Below are positions 1 through 7,067 of a stretch of 64,000 nucleotides of DNA, piece by piece (the stretch's first letter is position 1; each line of letters begins with the position of its first letter). Made by a program: the position numbers and the translations under genes. Location of the stretch: assembly GCA_017456105.1 (NCBI GenBank), contig JAFTKA010000010.1, forward strand, positions 62,001-126,000, in the 5' to 3' direction. The stretch is from Oscillospiraceae bacterium (lineage in GTDB: Bacteria > Bacillota_A > Clostridia > Oscillospirales > Oscillospiraceae). The notes below the pieces were generated by a model that was not told the origin of the DNA, did no database searches, and worked only from the letters and a program-made list of their open reading frames with translations.

Positions 1-790
1 TTGTCATATCGCAGGGTACAAAATCGTCGTCCGCACCGTGAATCAGCAGAATCGGTAATTTATTTTTGGCAAGGGTTTTTCTGGAGTCCTTTTGGGTCAG
101 TCCAAAGCCGGCAAAAAACCTTGCGAACAAATCAGCTATCCAAATAAACGGCACTGCCGGCAAATGGATTACCGCCCGGAACACCCGGGAAATGATAGCC
201 TTCGGCGACGTAAAGCCGCAATCGGCAATAATGCCCCGCACATTTTGGGGTAATGGCTCATCTGCCAAATAGAGCATGGTGGACGCACCCATGGAAATAC
301 CCGTTAAAATCACAGGCAGGTTGCCAAACCGATCGTTATGGTATTTCAGCCAGCAGAGCATATCCCCGCTTTCCTTGACACCGAAGGTGATGTATTTTCC
401 TTCACTTTTGCCATGGGCCCGCTGAAACGGGATCAGAAGATTCATGCCCCTTTCCCGGTAAAAATCAAAGACATAGCCCATATCCAACAGCATACTACTG
501 CGATAGCCGTGGGCCATCAGCATCGTACCTCTGGCATTCTTCACAGGGACCCAGTAGCCTTTTAACTGTAAGCCATCGGTACTGGTAACGGAAACCTCCT
601 GCACATTATGCTCACGGAGCCACTTGTCTGCCGCCACGATGCTGTCATAATACTCACCGTAGGGTGTTTTTCTCATTTTTGCTTCGTCCAGCCAGGGGAG
701 CTCCTTATAACGGCTGCAGGCAATAAAGAAAACTACACCGCCAAACAGAATGATTACGATCACGATTGCCAAAGGGATCAACCAATACAT
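1..790 (-). CDS. alpha/beta hydrolase, membrane-anchored (partial, C-terminus beyond window)
   Basis: Predicted serine hydrolase of the alpha/beta fold. The frame runs from an ATG at 790 to the window edge with no stop, so 263 residues are visible and the C-terminus is missing. A hydrophobic N-terminal helix (about residues 2-24) precedes the catalytic domain, which shows HGYRSS near residue 94, the nucleophile elbow GISMGAS (Ser166) and, by the edge, HGADDDFVPC, which should carry the acidic residue; the catalytic His must lie outside. The ATG follows AGGAGT, which overlaps the stop of the PAP2 gene 5 bases upstream, so the two are probably co-transcribed. Substrate unknown; it resembles the BEM46/YfhR-like esterases. 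Confidence 0.85.
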   Translation of the reverse strand, partial: MYWLIPLAIVIVIILFGGVVFFIACSRYKELPWLDEAKMRKTPYGEYYDSIVAADKWLREHNVQEVSVTSTDGLQLKGYWVPVKNARGTMLMAHGYRSSMLLDMGYVFDFYRERGMNLLIPFQRAHGKSEGKYITFGVKESGDMLCWLKYHNDRFGNLPVILTGISMGASTMLYLADEPLPQNVRGIIADCGFTSPKAIISRVFRAVIHLPAVPFIWIADLFARFFAGFGLTQKDSRKTLAKNKLPILLIHGADDDFVPCDMT

Positions 791-795
791 GCAAT

Positions 796-1707
796 TTACT
801 CCTTGCTACCGGTTTTTGAGAACAGCCGGAAACTGAGCGGCCAAAGGCCGCCTGCCACCAGAACGATCAAAAAATACCGCACCGTTCTGCCCGCTTCCTC
901 ACCCATCAAAGCATTTAAGGGTGCTTTCAGTCCGGCCTTTACAGCCAGTACCAGGACCAGACCAAAGACCACCTTCAAAATCTGAGCCCACCAAACTGCT
1001 TTTGTGGAAAAGTGTAGCCAGCAGGTGTCCAAAATATACACCGCAACCATTCCCAATAACGCACCGAGTAAAGTATAGGCATTTTCTCTGCCGGAGCTTA
1101 AATTGTGAAAGTCTATATTTGTAGGGAACGGATAACGCTCTACAAACCACAAATAACCCAGTGCCAGCAGCACCATACCGCTCAAAAGGATCGGCATATT
1201 TCTTTCGGTGTTTTTAAAAACCACAGGATACAGTAAAAGGATCAGCACCAGCGACATACCCGCACCTACCAGCACGTCCATAGGGGTATGAACGCCAATG
1301 TACATACGGGAAAAAGGTACCAGTACTGCGATCAGGATCGCCCCGATCTTGACCCACCGGTTTTTCGTACCAACGGCAATGGCTCCGAAAGTGCCAACGG
1401 CACTTTGACTGTGCCCGCTGGGAAAGCTGTAGCCATCTGCGGCCTCTCTTGCCTGCTCCAAAATGGTAAACTTCTCGTCCAGCACCCAGGGTCTGGGGAT
1501 TCGATACCATAGCTTCATAAACTGACTGGCGATCGTTCCGATAAAGCCAACCGCCATAATGTAGTAGCCCTTTCGTTTATCCACACACCAGTAGACGATC
1601 AGTGCCGCCACCAAAAAGGCCGTTTCCTCACCAAACCGGGTGATCAGCAGCATCAATTCATTCAAAATGGGAACACGGATCTTTTCCAGAGCATACAGTA
1701 TTTCCAT
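796..1707 (-). CDS. PAP2-family membrane phosphatase
   Basis: Integral membrane phosphatase of the phosphatidic acid phosphatase 2 superfamily, expected to dephosphorylate a lipid phosphate (phosphatidate or undecaprenyl diphosphate type) at the outer face of the membrane. All three superfamily motifs are present: KLWYRIPRP (65-73), PSGH (96-99) and SRMYIGVH (133-140). At 303 residues it is longer than minimal PAP2 enzymes, with about four extra hydrophobic segments after the catalytic core. Residues about 187-197, in a loop between membrane helices, are encoded by DNA matching half of a palindromic repeat found elsewhere in the window (1118-1148). First gene of a two-gene unit with the hydrolase; exact substrate not predictable. 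Confidence 0.9.
   Translation of the reverse strand: MEILYALEKIRVPILNELMLLITRFGEETAFLVAALIVYWCVDKRKGYYIMAVGFIGTIASQFMKLWYRIPRPWVLDEKFTILEQAREAADGYSFPSGHSQSAVGTFGAIAVGTKNRWVKIGAILIAVLVPFSRMYIGVHTPMDVLVGAGMSLVLILLLYPVVFKNTERNMPILLSGMVLLALGYLWFVERYPFPTNIDFHNLSSGRENAYTLLGALLGMVAVYILDTCWLHFSTKAVWWAQILKVVFGLVLVLAVKAGLKAPLNALMGEEAGRTVRYFLIVLVAGGLWPLSFRLFSKTGSKE
1118..1148. repeat. partial GTAGGG-type palindromic element inside the PAP2 gene
   Basis: The 17 bases at 1118-1134 (TTTGTAGGGAACGGATA) are identical to the minus strand at 30960-30976, one arm of the intergenic palindromic element there, and CTACAAACC at 1140-1148 looks like a shortened second arm. It reads in frame through the PAP2 coding sequence. 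Confidence 0.5.
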
Positions 1708-1724
1708 AAAATCCCTCCTCTGCC

Positions 1725-1753
1725 ATTATACACCCACCGTCTCCAATTGTAAA
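1725..1753 (-). promoter_or_regulatory. sigma-A promoter of the PAP2 gene
   Basis: On the minus strand TTTACA (1748-1753), 17-base spacer, TATAAT (1725-1730), followed by GAGGAGGG before the PAP2 ATG at 1707. Its -35 lies only 5 bases from the -35 of the divergent yugP promoter, so the two polymerases probably compete. Confidence 0.75.
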
Positions 1754-1758
1754 GCCGC

Positions 1759-1786
1759 TTGCATTTTTTGCGTAACGGGATATAAT
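1759..1786 (+). promoter_or_regulatory. sigma-A promoter of the YugP-type protease gene
   Basis: TTGCAT (1759-1764), 16-base spacer, TATAAT (1781-1786), then AAGGAGG before the ATG at 1807. Confidence 0.75.
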
Positions 1787-1806
1787 AAAGGAAAAGGAGG
1801 CTTACT

Positions 1807-2535
1807 ATGCTTTACGGTTATTATGGTTATTATTATGGCTTTGACTGGACCTATCTTGCCATTATTCTGCCCTGCGTTTTACTGTCGCTGCTGGCAAGCG
1901 GGCTGGTAAACAGCACTTATAAACGTTACTCCAAGCAGATCGCCAAAAGCAATCTCACCGGTGCAGAGGCCGCACGAAGGGTCTTGGAAGCCAACGGTGT
2001 GCGGAATGTACAGATCACAAAAGTCGCCGGCAACCTCACAGACCACTTTGACCCCAAGAAAAACGTGATCCGCCTATCCGACGGGGTTTATGACAGTGCC
2101 TCCACTGCCGCCATCGGTGTTGCCTGCCACGAGGCCGGCCATGCTGTGCAGTATGCCAAGAACTACTCCCCCATCAAGCTTCGGGCGGCTATCATTCCCG
2201 TTACCAATATTGGTTCTAAGCTGGCCTGGCCCCTGATCCTGATCGGTCTGATCTTTACTGCTTCTGCAAGCCTCTCCCAGGCATTTATTTATTTGGGAAT
2301 CGCCTGCTTTTCTCTGTCGCTTATCTTCCAGCTGGTTACCCTGCCTGTGGAATTCAATGCCAGCCGCAGAGCCATGGCCGCCATTGATGCGGGCGGTCTT
2401 CTGACTCAAGAGGAACGCAAGGGTGCAAAAAAGACCCTTACTGCCGCAGCTATGACCTACGTGGTTGCCGTTATTGTATCCTTGGCCCAGCTTTTACGGT
2501 TGATCCTTTTATTCGGCAATCGCAGACGCGACTAA
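1807..2535 (+). CDS. yugP: YugP-type zinc membrane protease
   Basis: Membrane-bound neutral zinc metallopeptidase family (Zn_peptidase_2, COG2738). The HEXXH zinc motif is seen as HEAGHAVQ near residue 107, preceded by the conserved IRLSDGVY and S-T-A-A-I-G-VACHEAGH stretch. An N-terminal tyrosine-rich leader and a first membrane helix (about 14-35) come before the soluble part; two or three more hydrophobic segments follow between about 137 and 240. The length, 242 residues, is slightly above the usual 225-235. The ATG at 1807 follows AAGGAGG and a consensus promoter. Monocistronic, ended by the hairpin at 2551. Physiological substrate is unknown in the family. Confidence 0.9.
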   Translation: MLYGYYGYYYGFDWTYLAIILPCVLLSLLASGLVNSTYKRYSKQIAKSNLTGAEAARRVLEANGVRNVQITKVAGNLTDHFDPKKNVIRLSDGVYDSASTAAIGVACHEAGHAVQYAKNYSPIKLRAAIIPVTNIGSKLAWPLILIGLIFTASASLSQAFIYLGIACFSLSLIFQLVTLPVEFNASRRAMAAIDAGGLLTQEERKGAKKTLTAAAMTYVVAVIVSLAQLLRLILLFGNRRRD

Positions 2536-2550
2536 ATGTCCCAAAATTTG

Positions 2551-2583
2551 CCGTCCCGGTATTGACTTCCGGGGCGGTTTTTT
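2551..2583 (+). terminator. rho-independent terminator of yugP, with the next promoter nested in it
   Basis: CCGTCCCGG (2551-2559) pairs with CCGGGGCGG (2569-2577; one G-T pair) and is followed by TTTTTT. The loop contains TTGACT, the -35 of the downstream promoter. Confidence 0.7.
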
Positions 2584-2590
2584 GTATAAT
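2562..2590 (+). promoter_or_regulatory. sigma-A promoter of the AbrB-lyase-EamA operon
   Basis: TTGACT (2562-2567), 17-base spacer, TATAAT (2585-2590). The -35 sits in the terminator loop and the terminator's T tract forms the end of the spacer. Confidence 0.85.
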
Positions 2591-2632
2591 CCCCTGTGTG
2601 AAAAGTATGAAATGTGTGAAAGGAGCAAGCCT

Positions 2633-2860
2633 ATGGCCGGTGGTAAACACATATTGGGAAAAGGCAACGCCAGACGGGTGTTCGGCACTGCCAAGGTAGG
2701 CGACCGGGGACAGATCGTCATTCCCAAGGAAGCCCGGGAGCTGTTTTCCATCAAGCCCGGGGATACCCTGCTGATCCTGGGTGAAGAAAACAAGGGGATC
2801 ATCATTTCCCGGCCGGAGCTTTTGGCGAATCTGGCAGACCAATTTTTTGAGGAGAAGTAA
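2633..2860 (+). CDS. AbrB/SpoVT-type transcriptional regulator
   Basis: Small DNA-binding protein with a swapped-hairpin AbrB domain: the signature GQIVIPKEARELFSIKPGD is clear in residues about 25-43, followed by LLILGEENKGIIISRPE. The ATG at 2633 is preferred (75 residues) because AGGAG lies 8 bases upstream; longer in-frame readings would start inside the -10 box at 2585-2590. It is the promoter-proximal gene, and its TAA overlaps the ATG of the PLP lyase gene, so it probably regulates its own operon (inference). Its DNA target is unknown. A toxin partner was not seen, so an antitoxin role is unlikely. Confidence 0.88.
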   Translation: MAGGKHILGKGNARRVFGTAKVGDRGQIVIPKEARELFSIKPGDTLLILGEENKGIIISRPELLANLADQFFEEK

Positions 2861-4146
2861 TGATGGAAGAATTACTGGAACTTTACAACACCATGGGCAT
2901 CAGTCCCAGAGTATATGAATATGGCGAGCAGACCATTGCCCGGCTGAAGGACAGATTCGACACCATTGACAAGGTCGCCGAATACAATCAAGCCAAGGTC
3001 ATCGCCGCCATGCAGAAAAACCGGGTGTCCGCCGCCTGCTTTGCGGCCACCACCGGCTACGGCTATGACGATGTAGGTCGGGACAACTTGGAAAAGGTCT
3101 ATGCCGATGTATTCCACACAGAAGCCGCCCTTGTCCGTCCTCAGATCACCTGTGGAACCCACGCTCTGACGGTGGCACTGTCTGCAAACCTGCTGCCTGG
3201 CGATGAGCTTCTGTCCCCTGTGGGCCTGCCCTACGATACCCTGCAGGAGGTCATCGGAATTCGGGAAAGTCCCTGTTCTTTGGCAGAGTACGGTGTAACC
3301 TACAATCAGGTGGACCTGCTTCCTGACGGTACTTTCGATTATGAAGGTATCCGAAAAGCAATCAATCCCAAGACCAAGCTCATTACCATTCAGCGTTCCA
3401 AGGGATACGCCACCCGTCCCAGCTTCTCCGTAACCCAGATCGGTGAGCTGATCGCCTTCTGTAAATCCATTAAGCCGGACGTGCTCTGTATGGTGGATAA
3501 CTGTTACGGTGAGTTTGTAGAGACCATCGAGCCCTCCGATGTGGGTGCGGATATGGTAGTAGGCAGCCTTATTAAGAATCCCGGCGGTGGCTTAGCCCCC
3601 ATCGGCGGTTATATCTGCGGAACAGAAGAATGTGTTTCCCGGTGTGCTTACCGTCTTTCCGCTCCCGGCTTGGGTCAGGAGGTGGGTGCAAACCTGGGTC
3701 TGATGCCCAGCCTGTACCAGGGCTTCTTCCTTGCCCCCACGGTGGTGGCCGGTGCGGAAAAGGGTGCGGTGTTTGCCGCGAACCTCTACGAACCCCTGGG
3801 TTTTAAGTGCGTACCTAACGCCACAGAGAGCCGCCACGACATCATTCAGGCGGTGGAGCTGGGCAGTGAGGAAGGTATGATCGCTTTCTGTAAGGGCATT
3901 CAGGCGGCTGCTCCGGTGGATTCCTTTGCTACTCCCCTGCCTTGGGATATGCCCGGCTACAACGACAAGGTCATTATGGCTGCCGGTGCATTTGTGCAGG
4001 GCTCGTCCATCGAGCTGTCTGCCGACGGCCCGATCCGTCCGCCCTACGCAGTCTACTTCCAGGGCGGTCTGACTTGGTTCCACGCAAAACTGGGTATTTT
4101 AATGAGCCTACAAAAAATGGTCGACGCAGGACTCATCAATTTATAA
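2860..4146 (+). CDS. methionine gamma-lyase family protein (PLP-dependent, formerly 'aluminium resistance protein')
   Basis: Fold-type I PLP enzyme of the Met_gamma_lyase family (COG4100), 428 residues, normal family length. The cofactor region is recognisable: MVDNCYGEFVE (Asp that contacts the PLP ring) and GSLIKNPGGG, whose Lys should form the Schiff base. Start is ATG at 2860, overlapping the regulator's TAA by one base, with GGAG at 2850; ATG at 2863 is an equal alternative. Translational coupling to the AbrB gene and a 13-base gap to the EamA exporter suggest a unit that handles an amino acid or sulfur compound, but the family's true substrate is not established. Confidence 0.9.
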   Translation: MMEELLELYNTMGISPRVYEYGEQTIARLKDRFDTIDKVAEYNQAKVIAAMQKNRVSAACFAATTGYGYDDVGRDNLEKVYADVFHTEAALVRPQITCGTHALTVALSANLLPGDELLSPVGLPYDTLQEVIGIRESPCSLAEYGVTYNQVDLLPDGTFDYEGIRKAINPKTKLITIQRSKGYATRPSFSVTQIGELIAFCKSIKPDVLCMVDNCYGEFVETIEPSDVGADMVVGSLIKNPGGGLAPIGGYICGTEECVSRCAYRLSAPGLGQEVGANLGLMPSLYQGFFLAPTVVAGAEKGAVFAANLYEPLGFKCVPNATESRHDIIQAVELGSEEGMIAFCKGIQAAAPVDSFATPLPWDMPGYNDKVIMAAGAFVQGSSIELSADGPIRPPYAVYFQGGLTWFHAKLGILMSLQKMVDAGLINL

Positions 4147-4159
4147 AGGAGAGAGAAAT

Positions 4160-5080
4160 ATGAATTGGCTATTCTTTTCCATTGCGACCGCCATTTTGTG
4201 GGGCGTTGCAGAACTGTTTTACAAAAAGGGTGCACGGCCCGAGGAAAGATACTCCCATCTGAAGATCTGTGTGTGGGTGGGCGTTGTGATGGGTGCTCAC
4301 GCAATTTTCACATTGTTAACCAAGGACATCAATTACAATCCCATTAACCTTTTGTACTATCTGCCGGTATCCCTGCTGTACATCGTATCCATGGCCTTCT
4401 CTTACTTTGGAATGCGTTTCCTGGAGGAATCCATCTCCGACCCCATTGAGAACACCTCCGGTGCCATTTGCAGCTTACTGTGTGTTCTGATCCTGGGAGA
4501 ATCCCTGAGTCTTTTTACCATTGCTTCCATTCTTGTGATCGTGATCGGTGTTCTGGGTGTCGGCTATTTTGAAAACAAGGGCGAGACCCCGAGAAAAAAG
4601 AATTTGGGCAAGAAACTGGCAATTGTGGCATTCTGTATGCCCTTTGTTTATGCCCTGCTGGACGCCTTCGGCTCCTTTGTGGACATCTTCTATCTGGACG
4701 ACTTTGCCAGCACGCCCCTGATCGGTGTAACGGAAGATACCATCGAAGATGTGGCCAACACCAGCTACGAGCTGACCTTTGCCCTGTTTGCTTTGGCACT
4801 GTTCATCTTTATGAAATGTAAGAAGGTTAAGTTTGGCACTGTTCCCAAGCATAAGGACAAAATCCTTGCCGCTGTATTTGAAACCGCAGGTCAGTTTACA
4901 TATGTATATGCCCTGAGCGGAAACGGTGCAATTGCAGCACCGATCATTTCCTCCGTTTGCATTGTTTCCCTGCTGCTGTCCCGTATTTTCCTGAAAGAAA
5001 AGCTTTCCTGGAAAACCTACCTTTTCATTACCGTTGTGATTATCGGTATCCTCTTGTTAGCAGTCAGCGAAGAACTCTAA
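4160..5080 (+). CDS. EamA/DMT-superfamily transporter
   Basis: Multi-pass inner membrane protein of the drug/metabolite transporter superfamily, 306 residues, with about ten hydrophobic helices arranged as two EamA halves separated by a polar stretch (ENKGETPRKKNLGKK near residue 140). An unusually long polar insertion (about 175-200, with DDFASTPLIGVTEDTIED) lies between helices of the second half. AAAGGAGAG precedes the ATG. Third gene of the AbrB-lyase operon, so it may export a product or analogue of the lyase's substrate (inference). The operon ends at the hairpin just downstream. Confidence 0.88.
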   Translation: MNWLFFSIATAILWGVAELFYKKGARPEERYSHLKICVWVGVVMGAHAIFTLLTKDINYNPINLLYYLPVSLLYIVSMAFSYFGMRFLEESISDPIENTSGAICSLLCVLILGESLSLFTIASILVIVIGVLGVGYFENKGETPRKKNLGKKLAIVAFCMPFVYALLDAFGSFVDIFYLDDFASTPLIGVTEDTIEDVANTSYELTFALFALALFIFMKCKKVKFGTVPKHKDKILAAVFETAGQFTYVYALSGNGAIAAPIISSVCIVSLLLSRIFLKEKLSWKTYLFITVVIIGILLLAVSEEL

Positions 5081-5089
5081 CATATATCA

Positions 5090-5121
5090 AAAAGGACTGT
5101 TGCTCAGCAACAGTCCTTTTT
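5090..5121. terminator. bidirectional terminator between the EamA gene and pncB
   Basis: AAAAGGACTGTTGC (5090-5103) and GCAACAGTCCTTTT (5107-5120) form a perfect 14-bp stem with a TCA loop; runs of A and T on either side let it serve both convergent genes. Confidence 0.92.
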
Positions 5122-5122
5122 C

Positions 5123-6571
5123 TTATCTTTTCTTTTTCAGCAGCTCCTGCTTGATATCCCACAGCTTCTGGGACAGGTCCACATAATAGGTATGGGGATT
5201 ATCAAACCGCTTGACTTCGTCCCACAATGTATCCACCTGCTCCTGGCAGTAGGCTCTGACCTGCTGCAGGTCGGGACACTGATACACCTGCTCGCCGTTT
5301 TTGAAGATGGGAACCATCAGCTCCTTGGCGGTAAAGTCGTAGACAGTCTTGACCTTCCAGGTTGCTTCCGGGTCGAAGATCTCCATTTCGCCGCTGTCGT
5401 CCACAATTTCATCGTGGAGGCACAGGTAGTCGGCAATGGCCTTGCCGGTGTCGTTTCCATAGAAACGGTACAATTTCTTAAAATGGGGATTGGTAATCTT
5501 ACCCACATTTTCGGAGATTTTGATCTTGGGCAGAATTGTACCGTCCTCCTGCTCCACGCCTGCCAGCTTGTACACGCCGCCGAACACAGGCTCACTGCGA
5601 GCGGTGATCAGCCGTTCACCCACACCGAACATATCGATCTTGGCACCCTGCCGCAGCAGATCCTGAATGATATATTCGTCCAGAGAATTGGAAACAGAGA
5701 TCTTACACTCGGTCCAGCCGGCATCGTCCAGCATTTTCCGGGCCTTTTGGGTCAGGTACGCCATATCGCCGGAGTCCAGGCGAATACCGCATTTGGTGAT
5801 ACCCATGGGCTTTAGGACCTCGTTGAACACCCGGATCGCATTGGGAACACCGGACTTCAGGGTGTTGTAGGTATCCACCAAAAGTGTAGCATTGTTAGGA
5901 TACATCTCGCAGTACTTCTTGAATGCCTCGTATTCGGAATCGAACATCTGCACCCAGGCGTGAGCCATGGTGCCGCCGGCGTACACGCCGAAAAGCTGGT
6001 CGGAAATAGTGCAGGCCGTGCCGTTACAGCCGCCAATATAAGCCGCTCTGGCACCCAAAATGGCCGCGTCAGCACCCTGTGCCCGGCGAGAGCCAAATTC
6101 CAGTACCGTTCTTCCCTGAGCCGCACGGACCACCCGGTTAGCCTTGGTGGCGATCAGGCTCTGATGGTTGATAGAAAGCAGCAAAAAGGTCTCAATCAGC
6201 TGGGCCTGGATTGCCGGGGCTCGAACGGTAATAATGGGCTCATTTGGAAAAATGGGTGTTCCTTCCGGTACTGCCCACATATCACCGGTGAAGCGGAAGT
6301 CCGCAAGATAGCTGAGGAATTCCTCGGAGAACAGCTTTCTGCCACGGAGATATTCAATATCCTCAGCGGAAAAGTGCAGATCCTTGATGTAGTCGATGAT
6401 CTGCTCCAGGCCGGCCGCGATAGCGAAGCCGCCCTTATCGGGGCACTGCCGGAAAAATACATCAAAATAGCAGATCTTGTCCCGGTAGCCCTTTTCAAAG
6501 TAGCCGTTTGCCATGGTCAGCTCGTAGAAATCGCAGAGCATGGTAAGATTCAGTTTTTCGTTGACAGTCAT
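5123..6571 (-). CDS. pncB: nicotinate phosphoribosyltransferase
   Basis: Joins nicotinate to PRPP with ATP use, giving nicotinate mononucleotide for NAD salvage; cytoplasmic. The 482-residue protein starts with LTMLCDFYELTMANGYF, typical of the family, and keeps the EFGSRRAQG segment and the RLDSGDMAYL phosphate/ribose region. Length fits the Gram-positive pncB type. ATG at 6571 follows AGGTGAGGG. Monocistronic, with its own promoter (6605-6633). The leader and upstream region carry several perfect inverted repeats (see 6584-6727), which suggests local control by a niacin or NAD regulator not present in this window. Confidence 0.95.
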   Translation of the reverse strand: MTVNEKLNLTMLCDFYELTMANGYFEKGYRDKICYFDVFFRQCPDKGGFAIAAGLEQIIDYIKDLHFSAEDIEYLRGRKLFSEEFLSYLADFRFTGDMWAVPEGTPIFPNEPIITVRAPAIQAQLIETFLLLSINHQSLIATKANRVVRAAQGRTVLEFGSRRAQGADAAILGARAAYIGGCNGTACTISDQLFGVYAGGTMAHAWVQMFDSEYEAFKKYCEMYPNNATLLVDTYNTLKSGVPNAIRVFNEVLKPMGITKCGIRLDSGDMAYLTQKARKMLDDAGWTECKISVSNSLDEYIIQDLLRQGAKIDMFGVGERLITARSEPVFGGVYKLAGVEQEDGTILPKIKISENVGKITNPHFKKLYRFYGNDTGKAIADYLCLHDEIVDDSGEMEIFDPEATWKVKTVYDFTAKELMVPIFKNGEQVYQCPDLQQVRAYCQEQVDTLWDEVKRFDNPHTYYVDLSQKLWDIKQELLKKKR

Positions 6572-6583
6572 AGCGATCCCTCA

Positions 6584-6602
6584 CCTTAAGTTATTATTAA
6601 GG
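6584..6602. promoter_or_regulatory. inverted repeat in the pncB leader (possible operator)
   Basis: CCTTAA (6584-6589), 7 bases, TTAAGG (6597-6602). It lies between the predicted transcription start and the start codon and overlaps the ribosome binding site region, so it could be an operator or a small translation-controlling hairpin. Confidence 0.4.
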
Positions 6603-6604
6603 GT

Positions 6605-6633
6605 ATTATAAGACAAACGGAAGAAAATAGCAA
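6605..6633 (-). promoter_or_regulatory. sigma-A promoter of pncB
   Basis: Minus strand TTGCTA (6628-6633), 17-base spacer, TATAAT (6605-6610). Confidence 0.75.
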
Positions 6634-6642
6634 TATTTTCAT

Positions 6643-6727
6643 TGGCAATTTCATTGCCATTTTATGTTTCAACGGCACATATTTTGTGTTTTTGAAACAC
6701 ATCTAAGGCAATAAATAATTGATTGCC
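6643..6727. promoter_or_regulatory. cluster of inverted repeats upstream of pncB
   Basis: TGGCAA-TTTCA-TTGCCA at 6643-6659 just upstream of the pncB -35; TGTTTCAA (6665-6672) with TTGAAACA (6692-6699); GGCAAT (6707-6712) with ATTGCC (6722-6727). The first and third share the GGCAAT half-site. The remaining 6730-6853 holds no gene that I can support, only short hairpins (CAACC/GGTTG near 6740, ACATGCC/GGCATGT near 6786). Confidence 0.4.
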
Positions 6728-6853
6728 GTACACAACCATCACGGTTGCGTCCGTCAATTAATGGATTCTCCCCCGAACTAAAAAACATGCCCCCGGCATG
6801 TTATTTGCCTAGCCTTGCTCGGCCGTCCTCTTCGAATCCCTCTATCCGAGGGC

Positions 6854-6893
6854 AAAACAAAAACACCACCCATTTGGGTGGCGTTTTTGTTTT
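6854..6893 (-). terminator. terminator of the tRNA-Gln gene
   Basis: AAAACAAAAAC.CCACCC and its complement flank a short loop; read on the minus strand the stem ends in GTTTTTGTTTT, directly after the tRNA's CCA end. Confidence 0.85.
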
Positions 6894-6966
6894 GGCAGAG
6901 GATGAGGGATTCGAACCCCCGCGAACGGAGTCAGAGTCCGGTGTGCTACCGTTACACTAATCCTCT
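6893..6966 (-). tRNA. tRNA-Gln, anticodon CTG
   Basis: Seventy-four bases including an encoded CCA. The 7-bp acceptor stem AGAGGAT/ATCCTCT pairs perfectly, the discriminator is G, the anticodon arm is CCGGA-CTCTGAC-TCCG(T), which puts CTG at 34-36 (decodes CAG), and the T arm is GGGGG-TTCGAAT-CCCTC-like. D arm reads TAGTGTAACGGTAGCA. Confidence 0.93.
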
Positions 6967-6986
6967 ATGTGTCAGGCACGGGTCTT

Positions 6987-7014
6987 ATTATAACCAAAAT
7001 CCCGGAAAAGTCAA
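6987..7014 (-). promoter_or_regulatory. sigma-A promoter of the tRNA-Gln gene
   Basis: Minus strand TTGACT (7009-7014), 16-base spacer, TATAAT (6987-6992), about 20 bases before the mature tRNA's 5' end. Confidence 0.85.
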
Positions 7015-7067
7015 GGATTTTTTTCCAATTCCTGAAACATTTTTTAGCATATCCCAATTGTAAATTT

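Noticed and set aside
2582..2632. N-terminal extension of the AbrB regulator
   Set aside because: It would start within the -10 box of the gene's own promoter; the ATG at 2633 has a proper AGGAG site.
6745..6960. Plus-strand open frame across the tRNA-Gln gene and its terminator
   Set aside because: It is made of tRNA and terminator sequence and has no ribosome binding site.
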